Of a stretch of 64,000 nucleotides of DNA, positions 1 through 7,942 are shown piece after piece. The stretch is from CAVVNP01 sp963800235 (GTDB lineage Bacteria > Actinomycetota > Acidimicrobiia > Acidimicrobiales > Iamiaceae): contig CAWDAD010000001.1 of NCBI GenBank assembly GCA_963800235.1, forward strand, positions 1,178,001 to 1,242,000. Direction: 5' to 3'. A program made the position numbers and the translations under genes. Under the pieces are notes generated by a model. That model was not told the DNA's origin and ran no database searches. It saw only the letters and a program-made list of their open reading frames with translations. Positions within the stretch are counted from its first letter, which is position 1. Each line of letters begins with the position of its first letter.

Positions 1-2145
1 GAGCACGATGTTGGCCAGCTCGGTCATGGTGAACTCGATCGGGTTGCCGACGTTCATCGGGCCGACGTGGTCGGAGTCGAACAGGGCGACCAGCCCCGAG
101 ATCTCGTCGTCGACGTAGCAGAAGCTGCGGGTCTGCTTGCCGTCGCCGTAGATGGTGAGCGGCTCCCCGTTGATGGCCTGGACGATGAAGTTCGACACCA
201 CCCGCCCGTCCCGGGGCCTCATCCTCGGGCCGTAGGTGTTGTGGGCCATGACGCCCGTCCCGGCCCAGAAGTTCTCTCGACCGGGCACGCAGAAGTCGTA
301 GACGAGCGGAGTGGCCGGCACCTCGACGATGTCGTCGACCCGCGCCCACACGAGGTCTTCGGTGCAGCGGGCGTTGAGCCGCTGCTCGACGCCGTCGGCC
401 CAGTCGAGCGGAGACCACGGGCTGACGTTGGCCAGGGTCAAGCGCCAGAAGGGGTATCGCCGGTCGCCGGTCCGGTGCTCGAGCGTGGTCTCGTAGCGGC
501 CGACCGACGGAACCAGACCGAATCGGGCGAAGGCGACGACGAGGTCGTCCTTCAACTCGTCGGAGGTGGTGGAGAACTCGTGGCGCACCGCCTCCTCGAA
601 CTTCTGGCCCGAGTGCACCCCATCGCCTTCCCGGTACCCCTCGAGGAACCACCCGAGGCGCCGGAGCGGCAGACCGAGAATCCAGCCCGGGATGCGCTTG
701 CGACCCGCGCCGAAGCCGAGGTGCTCCAACAGCCGGAGCAACAACTGCGAGTGCACGAAGAGGCTCGCAGAGCGGGCTGCCGAGCCCGGAGATCGGACGA
801 CGTGCAGGTCGAGCTCGCGCTCGATGACCTTGGCCGCCCTGTCGAGCAGCTCGGGCTCCCCGCTGATCGTGATGAACGAATCGTGCGGCGTGTCCTGCCA
901 GCACCCCTCCGCCACGTACAGCCCGAGCAACCAGAGCAGTTCGTCGGTCACCGAGACCGTGCGTGTGAGCTCGGCGGCCCTTCCGGCGGTCCAGGGGCGG
1001 AGCGTCACATCTGCCGGTAGCGCCATGCCGAGGATTCGTGCCGCGGCCACCGGGACCTGGTCGCGGACACGCATGCGGCGGATCTGCGTCCACAGCGAGC
1101 TTCGCCAGTTCGGTCCACCGGGGTTGTGCTCGCGAGCCATCACGGCGTGGAGCTCGAACCTGCGGCGCCAGACCTCCTCGCCGATTCCGCGGCCCCGGGC
1201 TACGACGGACCACGGGTCTCCACCGGTCTCGTCGAGGGCAGCGAGGGCGTCGACCTCGGCCCGGTCGCGTTCGGGCACGTCTACCCGTCGTGCGATCGCC
1301 ACGAGGTCACCGACGGAGAGCGCGTTCACCGGCTTCGGCACCGGCTGGCCGCCAGCCCCCCGGATGAAGAGGCTGTGGTCGCCGGTCACCCGGATCGAGC
1401 GGCCGTAGCGCGTGCGGACCTCGAAGCACCGGGACCTGGTGGGATGGCCGACCAGGGCGGTGGCCTCCGATGCTTCGATCCGTCCGGCCTCGTCGAAGGC
1501 CGGGACGGAGTAGGACTCGAGGTCCACCCGGCCACTGAGGCGGTGCGCCAGGTCGCCGACCGGCTCGCGCCGCAGCTCCCGACCGTCGTCGTAGAGCACC
1601 TGCTCGTCAGCGAGGATCGAGTTGAAGATGCGCACGATCCGGACGTCGAGGTCGTGGGAGCGGTGGTACGCCATGGTCATGGCCTCGGCGAAGCGCTTGG
1701 CCTCGTCGTAGACGCCGCGGGGGCCGACCGGGTTGACGTGGCCCCAGTAGTCCTCGGTCTGGGGGTGCACGAGGGGGTCGCCGTAGACCTCGCTGGTGCT
1801 GGCGAGGAAGTAGCGGGCGCCCTTGGCCAGGGCCAGGCCCAGCGTGTTGTGGGTGCCGAGGCTGCCGACCTTGAGGGTCGGGATCGGCCACTCGAGGTAG
1901 TCCTTGGGCGAGGCCGGGCTGGCCAGGTGGAACACCCCGTCGACCGGGCCGGGCACCCAGACGTACTCGCTGACGTCGTGCTTCACGAAGGTGTAGCCGG
2001 CGCGGCCGAAGAGGTGCTCGACGTTGGCCAGGTCGCCGGTCTTCAGGTTGTCGATGCAGACGACCTGGTCGCCTCGATCGAGCAGCCGCTCGCACAGGTG
2101 CGACCCCAGGAAGCCGGCCCCACCGGTGACGACGATCCGCGCCAT
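1..2145 (-). CDS. UDP-glucuronate decarboxylase (UDP-xylose synthase) interrupted by an in-frame intein; 3' end outside window
   Basis: Extended short-chain dehydrogenase/reductase that oxidises and decarboxylates UDP-glucuronate to UDP-xylose with bound NAD. One open frame runs from ATG 2145 to the window edge (715 codons visible, no stop). Residues 8-15 hold the Rossmann glycine motif GGAGFLGS. STSEVYG is at 116-122 and the catalytic Tyr146 and Lys150 lie in YDEAK. Residues 172-175 are RIFN; the frame then enters a 461-residue intein (176-636) and returns at Thr637 with TYGPRM. Joining the two parts gives the RIFNTYGPRM motif typical of UDP-xylose synthases, followed by the expected DGRVVSNFI and YGDGKQTRSF segments. 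The ATG overlaps the ugd stop (ATGA). Upstream Ugd supplies the UDP-glucuronate substrate. Function needs protein splicing. The family call is firm; final product specificity is inferred from close motif match and context. Confidence 0.92.
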   Translation of the reverse strand, partial: MARIVVTGGAGFLGSHLCERLLDRGDQVVCIDNLKTGDLANVEHLFGRAGYTFVKHDVSEYVWVPGPVDGVFHLASPASPKDYLEWPIPTLKVGSLGTHNTLGLALAKGARYFLASTSEVYGDPLVHPQTEDYWGHVNPVGPRGVYDEAKRFAEAMTMAYHRSHDLDVRIVRIFNSILADEQVLYDDGRELRREPVGDLAHRLSGRVDLESYSVPAFDEAGRIEASEATALVGHPTRSRCFEVRTRYGRSIRVTGDHSLFIRGAGGQPVPKPVNALSVGDLVAIARRVDVPERDRAEVDALAALDETGGDPWSVVARGRGIGEEVWRRRFELHAVMAREHNPGGPNWRSSLWTQIRRMRVRDQVPVAAARILGMALPADVTLRPWTAGRAAELTRTVSVTDELLWLLGLYVAEGCWQDTPHDSFITISGEPELLDRAAKVIERELDLHVVRSPGSAARSASLFVHSQLLLRLLEHLGFGAGRKRIPGWILGLPLRRLGWFLEGYREGDGVHSGQKFEEAVRHEFSTTSDELKDDLVVAFARFGLVPSVGRYETTLEHRTGDRRYPFWRLTLANVSPWSPLDWADGVEQRLNARCTEDLVWARVDDIVEVPATPLVYDFCVPGRENFWAGTGVMAHNTYGPRMRPRDGRVVSNFIVQAINGEPLTIYGDGKQTRSFCYVDDEISGLVALFDSDHVGPMNVGNPIEFTMTELANIVL
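238..1620 (-). other. Intein with LAGLIDADG homing endonuclease inside UDP-xylose synthase gene
   Basis: This segment encodes 461 residues that interrupt the RIFN/TYGPRM motif of the host enzyme without breaking the frame. The first residue is Ser176. The N-terminal splicing block continues ILADEQVLYDDG. Block B has RVTGDHSLF with the expected Thr254 and His257 (TxxH). Two LAGLIDADG-type helices are present: LLWLLGLYVAEG (residues 403-414, positions 904-939) and LGWFLEGYREGDG (497-509, positions 619-657). Both end with an acidic residue, so the endonuclease may be active. The C-terminal block reads VYDFCVPGRENFWAG then VMAHN, ending in the His635-Asn636 pair before Thr637 as the +1 nucleophile. 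All elements of a class 1 bifunctional intein are seen. Ser rather than Cys at position 1 is allowed. Host-gene insertion beside a conserved motif is typical of inteins. I cannot tell without a search whether this allele is already catalogued. Confidence 0.93.
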
Positions 2146-3425
2146 CAGGCCCGCCCGATGCCCTGGAACTCGAAGCCCCGTCGCAGCAGGGCGCTGCGGT
2201 CGATGAGGTTCCGGGCGTCGAGCACCCGGGGCGCCGCCATCTCCTCGGCCACCTTGTCGAGGTCGAGCCACTTGAACTCATCCCACTCGGTGAGCACCGC
2301 CAGCACCTCGGCCCCCGCGCAGGCGGCGTAGGGGTCGGTGACGACCTCGACGTCGAGCCCGTCGACGGCCTCCGACACCGCCGGGTCGTAGGCCCGGATG
2401 CGGGCGCCCCGCTCGGCCAGCCGCTGCAGGATGGCGATGGCCGGCGAGTCGCGGAGGTCATCGGTGCGGGCCTTGAAGGTGAGTCCCCAGGCGCCGATGC
2501 GCATGCCGTCGACGCAGCCGCCGGCCATCCGGACGACCTTCTCGGCGGTGCGGTCGAACTGCTCCTCGTTGACCGCGATGACGCCCTTGAGCAGCCCGAA
2601 GTCGTAGCCGGCGCCCTCGGCGATGCGCACCAGGGCGTGGGAGTCCTTGGGGAAGCAGCTGCCGCCCCAGCCGGGTCCCGGCCGGAGGAAGGCCTCGCCG
2701 ATCCGCTTGTCGTAGCCCATGCCGAGCACCACGTCGTTGACGTCGGCGCCCACGGCCTCGCACACCGCGGCGATGGCGTTGACGAAGCTGATCTTGGTGG
2801 CGAGGAAGGCGTTGCTGGCGTACTTGATGGTCTCCGCCGAGGCCGGATCGGTGACCTGGATGGGGGCGGTGAGGCCGATGTAGAGCGACGCGACCCGCAC
2901 GGCGGCGCTCTGGTCGTCGGCGCCGATCACCACCCGGTCGGGGTGCAGGAAGTCGTGGACCGCCGAGCCCTCCCGCAGGAACTCCGGGTTGGACACCACC
3001 TGGACGTCGGAGCGGCCGAGGGCCTGCTCGACGACCCGGGTCGAGCCCACCGGGACGGTGGACTTGTTGATGACCACCGAGTCGGGCTGGAGGCGGGGGC
3101 CGATCTCGCGGGCGGCGGCCTCGATGTAGGAGAGGTCGGCGGCCCCGTCGGCGCCCTGGGGGGTCGGCACGCAGAGGTAGACGAACTCGGCGTCCGCCAC
3201 CGCGTGCTCGGCGCCGAGCACGAAGCGGAGCTGACCCGACTTGAGCCCCTCGTGGACGATCTCGTCGAGGCCGGCCTCGAGGATCGGGACGTCGCCCCGG
3301 CTGAGGCGCTCGATCTTCTCGGGCACCACGTCGGCGCAGATGACCTGGTGGCCGAGCGTGCTGAGGCAGGCACCGGTCGTGAGACCCACGTACCCGGTGC
3401 CGATGACGGCGATGGTGCTGTCCAT
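2145..3425 (-). CDS. ugd: UDP-glucose 6-dehydrogenase
   Basis: Cytosolic NAD-dependent enzyme that oxidises UDP-glucose twice to UDP-glucuronate. The 426 residues match the family length. The N-terminal Rossmann motif GTGYVG is at residues 9-14, the central SNPEFLREG segment near 145-153, and the catalytic Cys257 sits in GWGGSCFPKD. The C-terminal UDP-binding Rossmann-like half follows (GLTFKARTDDLRDSP). The TGA stop overlaps the ATG of the downstream UDP-glucuronate decarboxylase, so the two are translationally coupled and form a two-step route to UDP-xylose. A 90-base gap separates it from rfbB upstream, still on the same strand. The reading frame is intact, in contrast with the three genes upstream of it. 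Confidence 0.96.
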   Translation of the reverse strand: MDSTIAVIGTGYVGLTTGACLSTLGHQVICADVVPEKIERLSRGDVPILEAGLDEIVHEGLKSGQLRFVLGAEHAVADAEFVYLCVPTPQGADGAADLSYIEAAAREIGPRLQPDSVVINKSTVPVGSTRVVEQALGRSDVQVVSNPEFLREGSAVHDFLHPDRVVIGADDQSAAVRVASLYIGLTAPIQVTDPASAETIKYASNAFLATKISFVNAIAAVCEAVGADVNDVVLGMGYDKRIGEAFLRPGPGWGGSCFPKDSHALVRIAEGAGYDFGLLKGVIAVNEEQFDRTAEKVVRMAGGCVDGMRIGAWGLTFKARTDDLRDSPAIAILQRLAERGARIRAYDPAVSEAVDGLDVEVVTDPYAACAGAEVLAVLTEWDEFKWLDLDKVAEEMAAPRVLDARNLIDRSALLRRGFEFQGIGRA

Positions 3426-3515
3426 GCTGGAGCTCGTCCCTCCGTGATCGACAGGAGCGCCCAGCCCGCCGCCGACCGCGCCCGCGGTCGCCGGGCGGTT
3501 CCGGACCCGACGAGG

Positions 3516-4574
3516 CTACTGCCTGCCCGGCCCGGGCCCCTCAGCCGCGAGCGGGCCCCACGCCCCCTCCACGACCGGCGCTCGATCGCGGAGGGGCGCC
3601 CACCACGGGCGGTGCTCGGCGTACCAGCGGACGGTGTCGACCACGCCCTCGGCGAAGCCGACCTCCGGGGCCCAGCCCAGCTCGTCGTGGATGCGGGTGC
3701 TGTCGAGGAGGTAGCGCCGGTCGTGGCCCGGCCGGTCGGGGACGATCGCTGCTTGAGCGACGCCGGCTTGCCCAGCGCGGCGAGCACCGCGTCGGCGACC
3801 TGCTCGACCGAGCGCTCCTCCCCCGTCCCGACGTGGTAGGTGGCGCCGACCCGACCGGACTCCACCACGGCGCGGATCGCCCGGCAGTGGTCGAGGACGT
3901 GGATCCACTCCCGACGGTGGTCGCTCGACGCGTAGACCGGCAGCGGGCGGTCGTCGAGGGCGAGGGTCGCGAAGAGCGGGAGGACCTTCTCGGGGAACTG
4001 GAACGGTCCGTAGTTGTTGGCGCAGTTGGTCAGGGTGACCGGCAGCCCGTAGGTGCGGTGGTAGGCCCGCACGGCGTGGTCGGCGGCCGCCTTGGACGCG
4101 TTGTACGGCGTGCTGGGCCGGTACGGGGAGTCCTCGGTGAAGGGCCGGGCGGCCGGGTCGAGGGGCAGGTCGCCGTACACCTCGCAGGTCGAGATGTGGT
4201 GGAGGTGGACCCCGCCCACCCGGCGGCAGGCGTCGAGCAGGCGCTGCGTGCCGAGCACGTTGGTGGCGAAGAACCGGGCCGGGTCGAGCACCGCCAGGCT
4301 GTTGTGCGACTCGGCGGCCGAAGTTCACCACCAGCCCGACGCCTTCGCCGGCCAGCAGCTCCTCGACCGAGGGCTGGTCGCCGATGTCACCGTGGACGAA
4401 GGTGATGCGCCCGTCGACATCGGCGAGGGTGCGGCGGTCGCCGGCGTAGGTCAGCGCGTCGAGGACGACGACCCGGTCGTCGGGTCGGGCGTCGAGCCAG
4501 TGCCGGACGAGGTTGGAGCCGATGAAGCCGGCGCCGCCGGTGACGAGGACGGTGGTCGGCGGCCGGCCGGTCAC
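3516..4574 (-). CDS. rfbB: dTDP-glucose 4,6-dehydratase (frame broken by two indels)
   Basis: Converts dTDP-glucose to dTDP-4-keto-6-deoxyglucose using bound NAD. It starts at GTG 4574, overlapping the rfbC stop (GTGA). VLVTGGAGFIGSN is at the N terminus. After an extra base near 4320 the family sequence resumes in a second frame with STCEVYGDLP, the catalytic YNASKAAADH and NCANNYGPFQFPEK. After a missing base near 3750 it returns to the first frame as PDRPGHDRRY through to the stop at 3516. The two shifts cancel, and every conserved segment is present in order, so I read this as a whole gene with sequencing errors rather than a decayed one. About 350 residues when repaired, the normal size. 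Confidence 0.85.
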   Translation of the reverse strand: MTGRPPTTVLVTGGAGFIGSNLVRHWLDARPDDRVVVLDALTYAGDRRTLADVDGRITFVHGDIGDQPSVEELLAGEGVGLVVNFGRRVAQQPGGARPGPVLRHQRARHAAPARRLPPGGRGPPPPHLDLRGVRRPAPRPGRPALHRGLPVPAQHAVQRVQGGRRPRRAGLPPHLRAAGHPDQLRQQLRTVPVPREGPPALRDPRPRRPPAAGLRVERPPSGVDPRPRPLPGDPRRGGVRSGRRHLPRRDGGGALGRAGRRRGARRAGQAGVAQAAIVPDRPGHDRRYLLDSTRIHDELGWAPEVGFAEGVVDTVRWYAEHRPWWAPLRDRAPVVEGAWGPLAAEGPGPGRQ

Positions 4575-5139
4575 GCCGGCGGGCCGTCGAGGTCGAGCAC
4601 CCACCGGGCCGGGTTCGACCGGTCGCGGCTCGGACAGGACGGGCTCGGCGATCCCCCAGTCGGCGCCCACCTCGGGATCGTCCCACGCCACGCCCAGCTC
4701 GTCGTCGGGGTCGTAGTAGCGGTCGACCAGGTAGGTGATGGTGACGTCGGTGAGGGCGCCGAAGCCGTGGGCCACGCCCGCCGGGATGTACAGGCCCCGG
4801 TGGTCGTGCTCGCCCGCCGGGGAACCGGGGGCGCCGCCGAGGTCGGTCGTCCAGGTCGCGCCCTCGGTGGGCGAACCGGCCCGCAGGTCGTGCAGCACCA
4901 CCCGCGCCCGGCCGGCGGCCACGTACCAGTAGTCGGCCTGGTGGAGGTGGTACGTGCAGGCCGACCACCGAGCCGGCCCGGCGGTCGGCCCGGTTGCCCT
5001 GGACCATCGGCGACGAGCCCGGGACCCACTCGGCCCGGTAGGTCTCGACGAAGACGCCCCGTTCGTCGCCGTAGCGGACCGGGTCGACGACCACGACCCC
5101 GGCGATGGCGTCGAGGTCGGTGACGGTGGCGTGGCTCAC
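4571..5139 (-). CDS. rfbC: dTDP-4-dehydrorhamnose 3,5-epimerase-like protein (frame broken by two indels)
   Basis: Small cupin enzyme that epimerises the 4-keto-6-deoxy sugar nucleotide made by RfbB. The start is GTG 5139, overlapping the rfbA stop. The N terminus reads YGDERGVFVETYRAEW, followed by the VVGLH cupin strand. An extra base near 4955 shifts the frame; the expected HLHQADYWYV then continues to HDHRGLYIPAGVAHGF and YYDPDDE. A second extra base near 4632 shifts into SNPARWVLDLDGPPA and a TGA at 4571. Without the repair, the frame would run straight into rfbB, which would be a false fusion. Repaired length is about 188 residues, as expected. No rfbD reductase is present in the window, so dTDP-rhamnose synthesis would need a gene elsewhere. 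Confidence 0.8.
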
Positions 5140-6253
5140 TGGCCTAGGTCGACGTGGGAGTGGTCGCCGAGCAGCAGCCGGGTGGCCTGCGGACGGCGAT
5201 CGGTGCGGGTGGCCACGGCGTCGCGCCCGACCAGGGAGTCGACCAGGCGGGGGATGCCCTCGATGCGGCTGCCGGCCAGCAGGATCGAGTGCTCGACCTC
5301 GGAGCCGACCACCTCGCACCCGGCGTCGATCGAGGTGAACGGCCCGACGTAGCTGTCGACGATGCGGGCCCCGGCGCCGACCACCGCGGGCCCCCGGATG
5401 ATCGAGCCCTTCACCTCGGCGTCGGGGGCCGAGCACGACGCGGCCCTCGACCCTGGAGGCGGCGTCGACCGAGCCGGCCACGTCGGGCTCGATCGACCTC
5501 GAGCACCAGGCGGTTGGCCTCGAGCAGGGGGCCGACCTTGCCGGTGTCCTTCCACCACCCGTCGAGCACCTCGTGGCGCACGCGGTGGCCCTGGTCGATG
5601 AGCCACTGGATGGCGTCGGTGATCTCGAGCTCGCCGCGCGCCGACGGCTCGATGGCGCGCACCGCCTCGTGCACCGTCGGCGTCGAACAGGTACACGCCG
5701 ACGAGGGCCAGGTCCGACGGCGGGTCGACCGGCTTCTCGACCAGGCCGACGACGTCGCCGTCCGGCCCCAGCTCGGCGACCCCGAACTGGTCGGCGTCGG
5801 GCACGTGGGCCAGCAGGATCTGGGCGGCGGTGGTGGAGCGGTGGTCCTCGCCGAGCCGGGGCTGGACCTGGGCGGCGCGATCGGCCTCGAACGCCGACAC
5901 GAAGCGGGCGACGCCCTCGCGCACGAGGTTGTCGCCGAGGTACATCACGAAGTCGTCGTCGCCGAGGAAGTCGGCGGGCGACGAGGACGGCGTGGGCCAG
6001 GCCGAGCGGTTCGGGCTGCGGCAGGTAGGTGACGGTGCAGCCCCCACCGGGCGCCGTCACCGGCCGCCTGCTCGATCTCCGCCGCCGTGTCCCCGACCAC
6101 CACCCCGACCTCGGTGATGCCGGCCTCGGCCAGGTGCTCGAAGGCGTAGAAGAGGATCGGCTTGTTGGCGACGGGGACGAGCTGCTTGGCCCCCGTGTGG
6201 GTGATCGGGCGCAGCCGGCGGCCCGAGCCGCCGGCCAGCACCAGTCCCTTCAC
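5136..6253 (-). CDS. rfbA: Glucose-1-phosphate thymidylyltransferase, long form (several indels)
   Basis: Joins glucose-1-phosphate and dTTP to give dTDP-glucose, the first step of the operon. The start at 6253 gives MKGLVLAGGSGRRLRPITHT, the nucleotide-binding signature, then KQLVPVANKP. Later segments in shifting frames are DDFVMYLGDNL, GVAELGPDGDVVGLVEKP, GELEITDAIQWLI and WWKDTGKVGPLLEANR. A C-terminal beta-helix-like tail follows, so this is the roughly 355-residue long form rather than the 290-residue RmlA. Frames change near 6039, 5985, 5680, 5500 and 5435. At 6039 the cause is an extra G in a run of G. Conserved order is complete, so sequencing error is the simplest reading. It heads the minus-strand sugar-nucleotide operon. 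Confidence 0.82.
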
Positions 6254-6269
6254 CCCTGCCCCGCTCGGC

Positions 6270-7862
6270 TCACCCGCAGGACACCCCGGGCGGCATGGTC
6301 GGCGCGTAGCCCGGCAGCGTCGTGGTGGTGGCGTCGGGTGCGGTGGTGCTCGACCCGGTGCCGGTGCTGCCGGTGCTGCCGGTGTCGGTGCCGGTGCCGG
6401 TGCCGGCGGAGTCGGTGGGCGGGGCCGTCGTCGTGCTGGTGGTCGTGGTCGTCGTGGTGGTCGGGCCCCGCACCTGGTCGGCCGGCTTCGGGGAGCTGAG
6501 CACCGAGCCGAACGAAGCGCTGGTGATGACGAGCACGTCGGCGCTCTGGTCGGCCTGGGCCGGCTCGAAGGTGACCGGGGCGTCCAGGTACCGGGCCACC
6601 AGCTGCGCCGCCTGCTCGCGGCCGGGGAGGTAGCGGACGGTGGTCTGGGGGCCGGGCGACTCGGCGTCGCCAGGGTCGAGGCCCTTGAACCCGTCGGCCT
6701 CCAGCGCGCCGGTGACGTCGGTGGCCTGGTTGTAGGCGCCCGAGCCGTTCAGGACCTGGACGGTGACGCTGGCGGGGTCGAGGGTGCTGGCGCCGTTCGC
6801 GCTGGTGTCGCGGAACCGGGCGAACACCGCCTCGGCCTCGCCGGGCACCAGCTCCTGCACCGACGCGTCGCCCACGTAGGAGTCGGTGACGGGCAGGGCG
6901 AGCTTCTCGAGGTTGGCCGGGTCGAAGGACTGGAACCGCCGGCCGAGGTCGAGGATGTCGCCCGGCGTCAGGTTCTCGTCGATGGTGACGCTCTTCAACA
7001 TGGCGTTGGTCAGGTCGTTCAGCACCACGGGGTTGCGGATGCCCTTCGACACCGCCTTCTTCAGCGCCTGCTGGATGAAGAGCTGCTGGCGGCTGGCGCG
7101 GCCGAGGTCGGAGGTCCCGTCGGGCACCCATTCGCCGTCGGCGTTCTGGTACTCGAAGTACCGGGAGCGCACGAAGCCGAGCGCCTGGTCGGGACCGAGC
7201 ACGACGCACCCGGGGGCGGCCACGTCGAGCCCGGTGTGGTTGACGCAGTTCCCGTTGGCGTCGGTCTCGTTGCAGTCGCGGTCGCGGACCGGGGTGTCGA
7301 AGTAGACCGGCACCCCCCCGATGGCCTTCACCACGCCCTTGAAGCCCTCCCAGTCGACCTGGACGTAGTGGTGGATCGGGAGGTGGAAGTTCTCCTCGAT
7401 GGTGCGCACCAGGGCGGGGGCGCCGCCGTACTCGATGGCCGAGTTGAGCTTCGACTCGCCGTGCGGGTTGCCGGAGGCGTCGTAGATCGGCACCCACAGG
7501 TCGCGGGGGATGGCGAGCAGCAGCGCCTTCTTGGCCGAGGGGACCACCCGCAGGATCATCATGGTGTCGGAGCGGGCGCCGCCGACGTCGCCGCGCCCCT
7601 GCACCGCCGGGTCGTTCGGCGAGAGCCCGGCCGCGCTGTCGGTGCCGACCAGCAGGAAGTTCTGCGGGGCGCTGCTCGAGGTCGGCTCGGCGGTCAGCGA
7701 GCGGCCGAGGCTCACCCGCTGCACCGACCCGGTCTTGACGTTGGCCCACGCCAGCCCGCCGGCCACCAGGAGGGCGATCACCGCGAACAGGCAGTTCGCG
7801 GTGATCAGCAGCCGCTGCGGCCAGGACCGGTGCGACCGGACCCCAGAGACGGCACCGGACAT
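6270..7862 (-). CDS. LytR-CpsA-Psr (LCP) family cell-wall polymer ligase
   Basis: Membrane-anchored enzyme family that transfers polyprenyl-phosphate-linked glycopolymers to peptidoglycan. The 530 residues contain a short cytoplasmic N terminus and one membrane helix (LLITANCLFAVIALLVAGGL, about residues 15-34). The LCP catalytic domain follows, with SDTMMILRVVPSAKKALLL, the substrate-site arginine in IPRDLWVPI, and the usual CALGFVRSRYFE-like segment (QALGFVRSRYFE). A LytR_C domain follows (VTVQVLNGSGAYNQA). The tail is a low-complexity run of Thr, Ser and Gly that may act as a wall-spanning linker. The start is an ATG at 7862. It sits directly upstream of rfbA on the same strand, with 16 bases between them. 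This suggests that the sugar nucleotides made downstream feed a wall glycopolymer; that link is inference. Confidence 0.9.
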   Translation of the reverse strand: MSGAVSGVRSHRSWPQRLLITANCLFAVIALLVAGGLAWANVKTGSVQRVSLGRSLTAEPTSSSAPQNFLLVGTDSAAGLSPNDPAVQGRGDVGGARSDTMMILRVVPSAKKALLLAIPRDLWVPIYDASGNPHGESKLNSAIEYGGAPALVRTIEENFHLPIHHYVQVDWEGFKGVVKAIGGVPVYFDTPVRDRDCNETDANGNCVNHTGLDVAAPGCVVLGPDQALGFVRSRYFEYQNADGEWVPDGTSDLGRASRQQLFIQQALKKAVSKGIRNPVVLNDLTNAMLKSVTIDENLTPGDILDLGRRFQSFDPANLEKLALPVTDSYVGDASVQELVPGEAEAVFARFRDTSANGASTLDPASVTVQVLNGSGAYNQATDVTGALEADGFKGLDPGDAESPGPQTTVRYLPGREQAAQLVARYLDAPVTFEPAQADQSADVLVITSASFGSVLSSPKPADQVRGPTTTTTTTTSTTTAPPTDSAGTGTGTDTGSTGSTGTGSSTTAPDATTTTLPGYAPTMPPGVSCG

Positions 7863-7942
7863 GGCGCGCGACGCTACAGGCGCGGACCCGCCGCCCGGCT
7901 CCACCTGGACGCCGCCGGCGGGCGCGTCGGTGGGCGGATCGG

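Noticed and set aside
67..1020. Long plus-strand open frame of 317 codons opposite the intein
   Set aside because: It is antisense to a firm protein with family motifs in every part; the openness follows from high GC and few stop codons.
1126..2331. Plus-strand 401-codon frame across the uxs/ugd junction
   Set aside because: Antisense shadow of two well-supported genes with catalytic residues.
4571..5139. RfbC-RfbB fusion protein suggested by one continuous frame
   Set aside because: The frame through the junction does not match the family end of RfbC; the other frame does and ends with a normal stop-start overlap.
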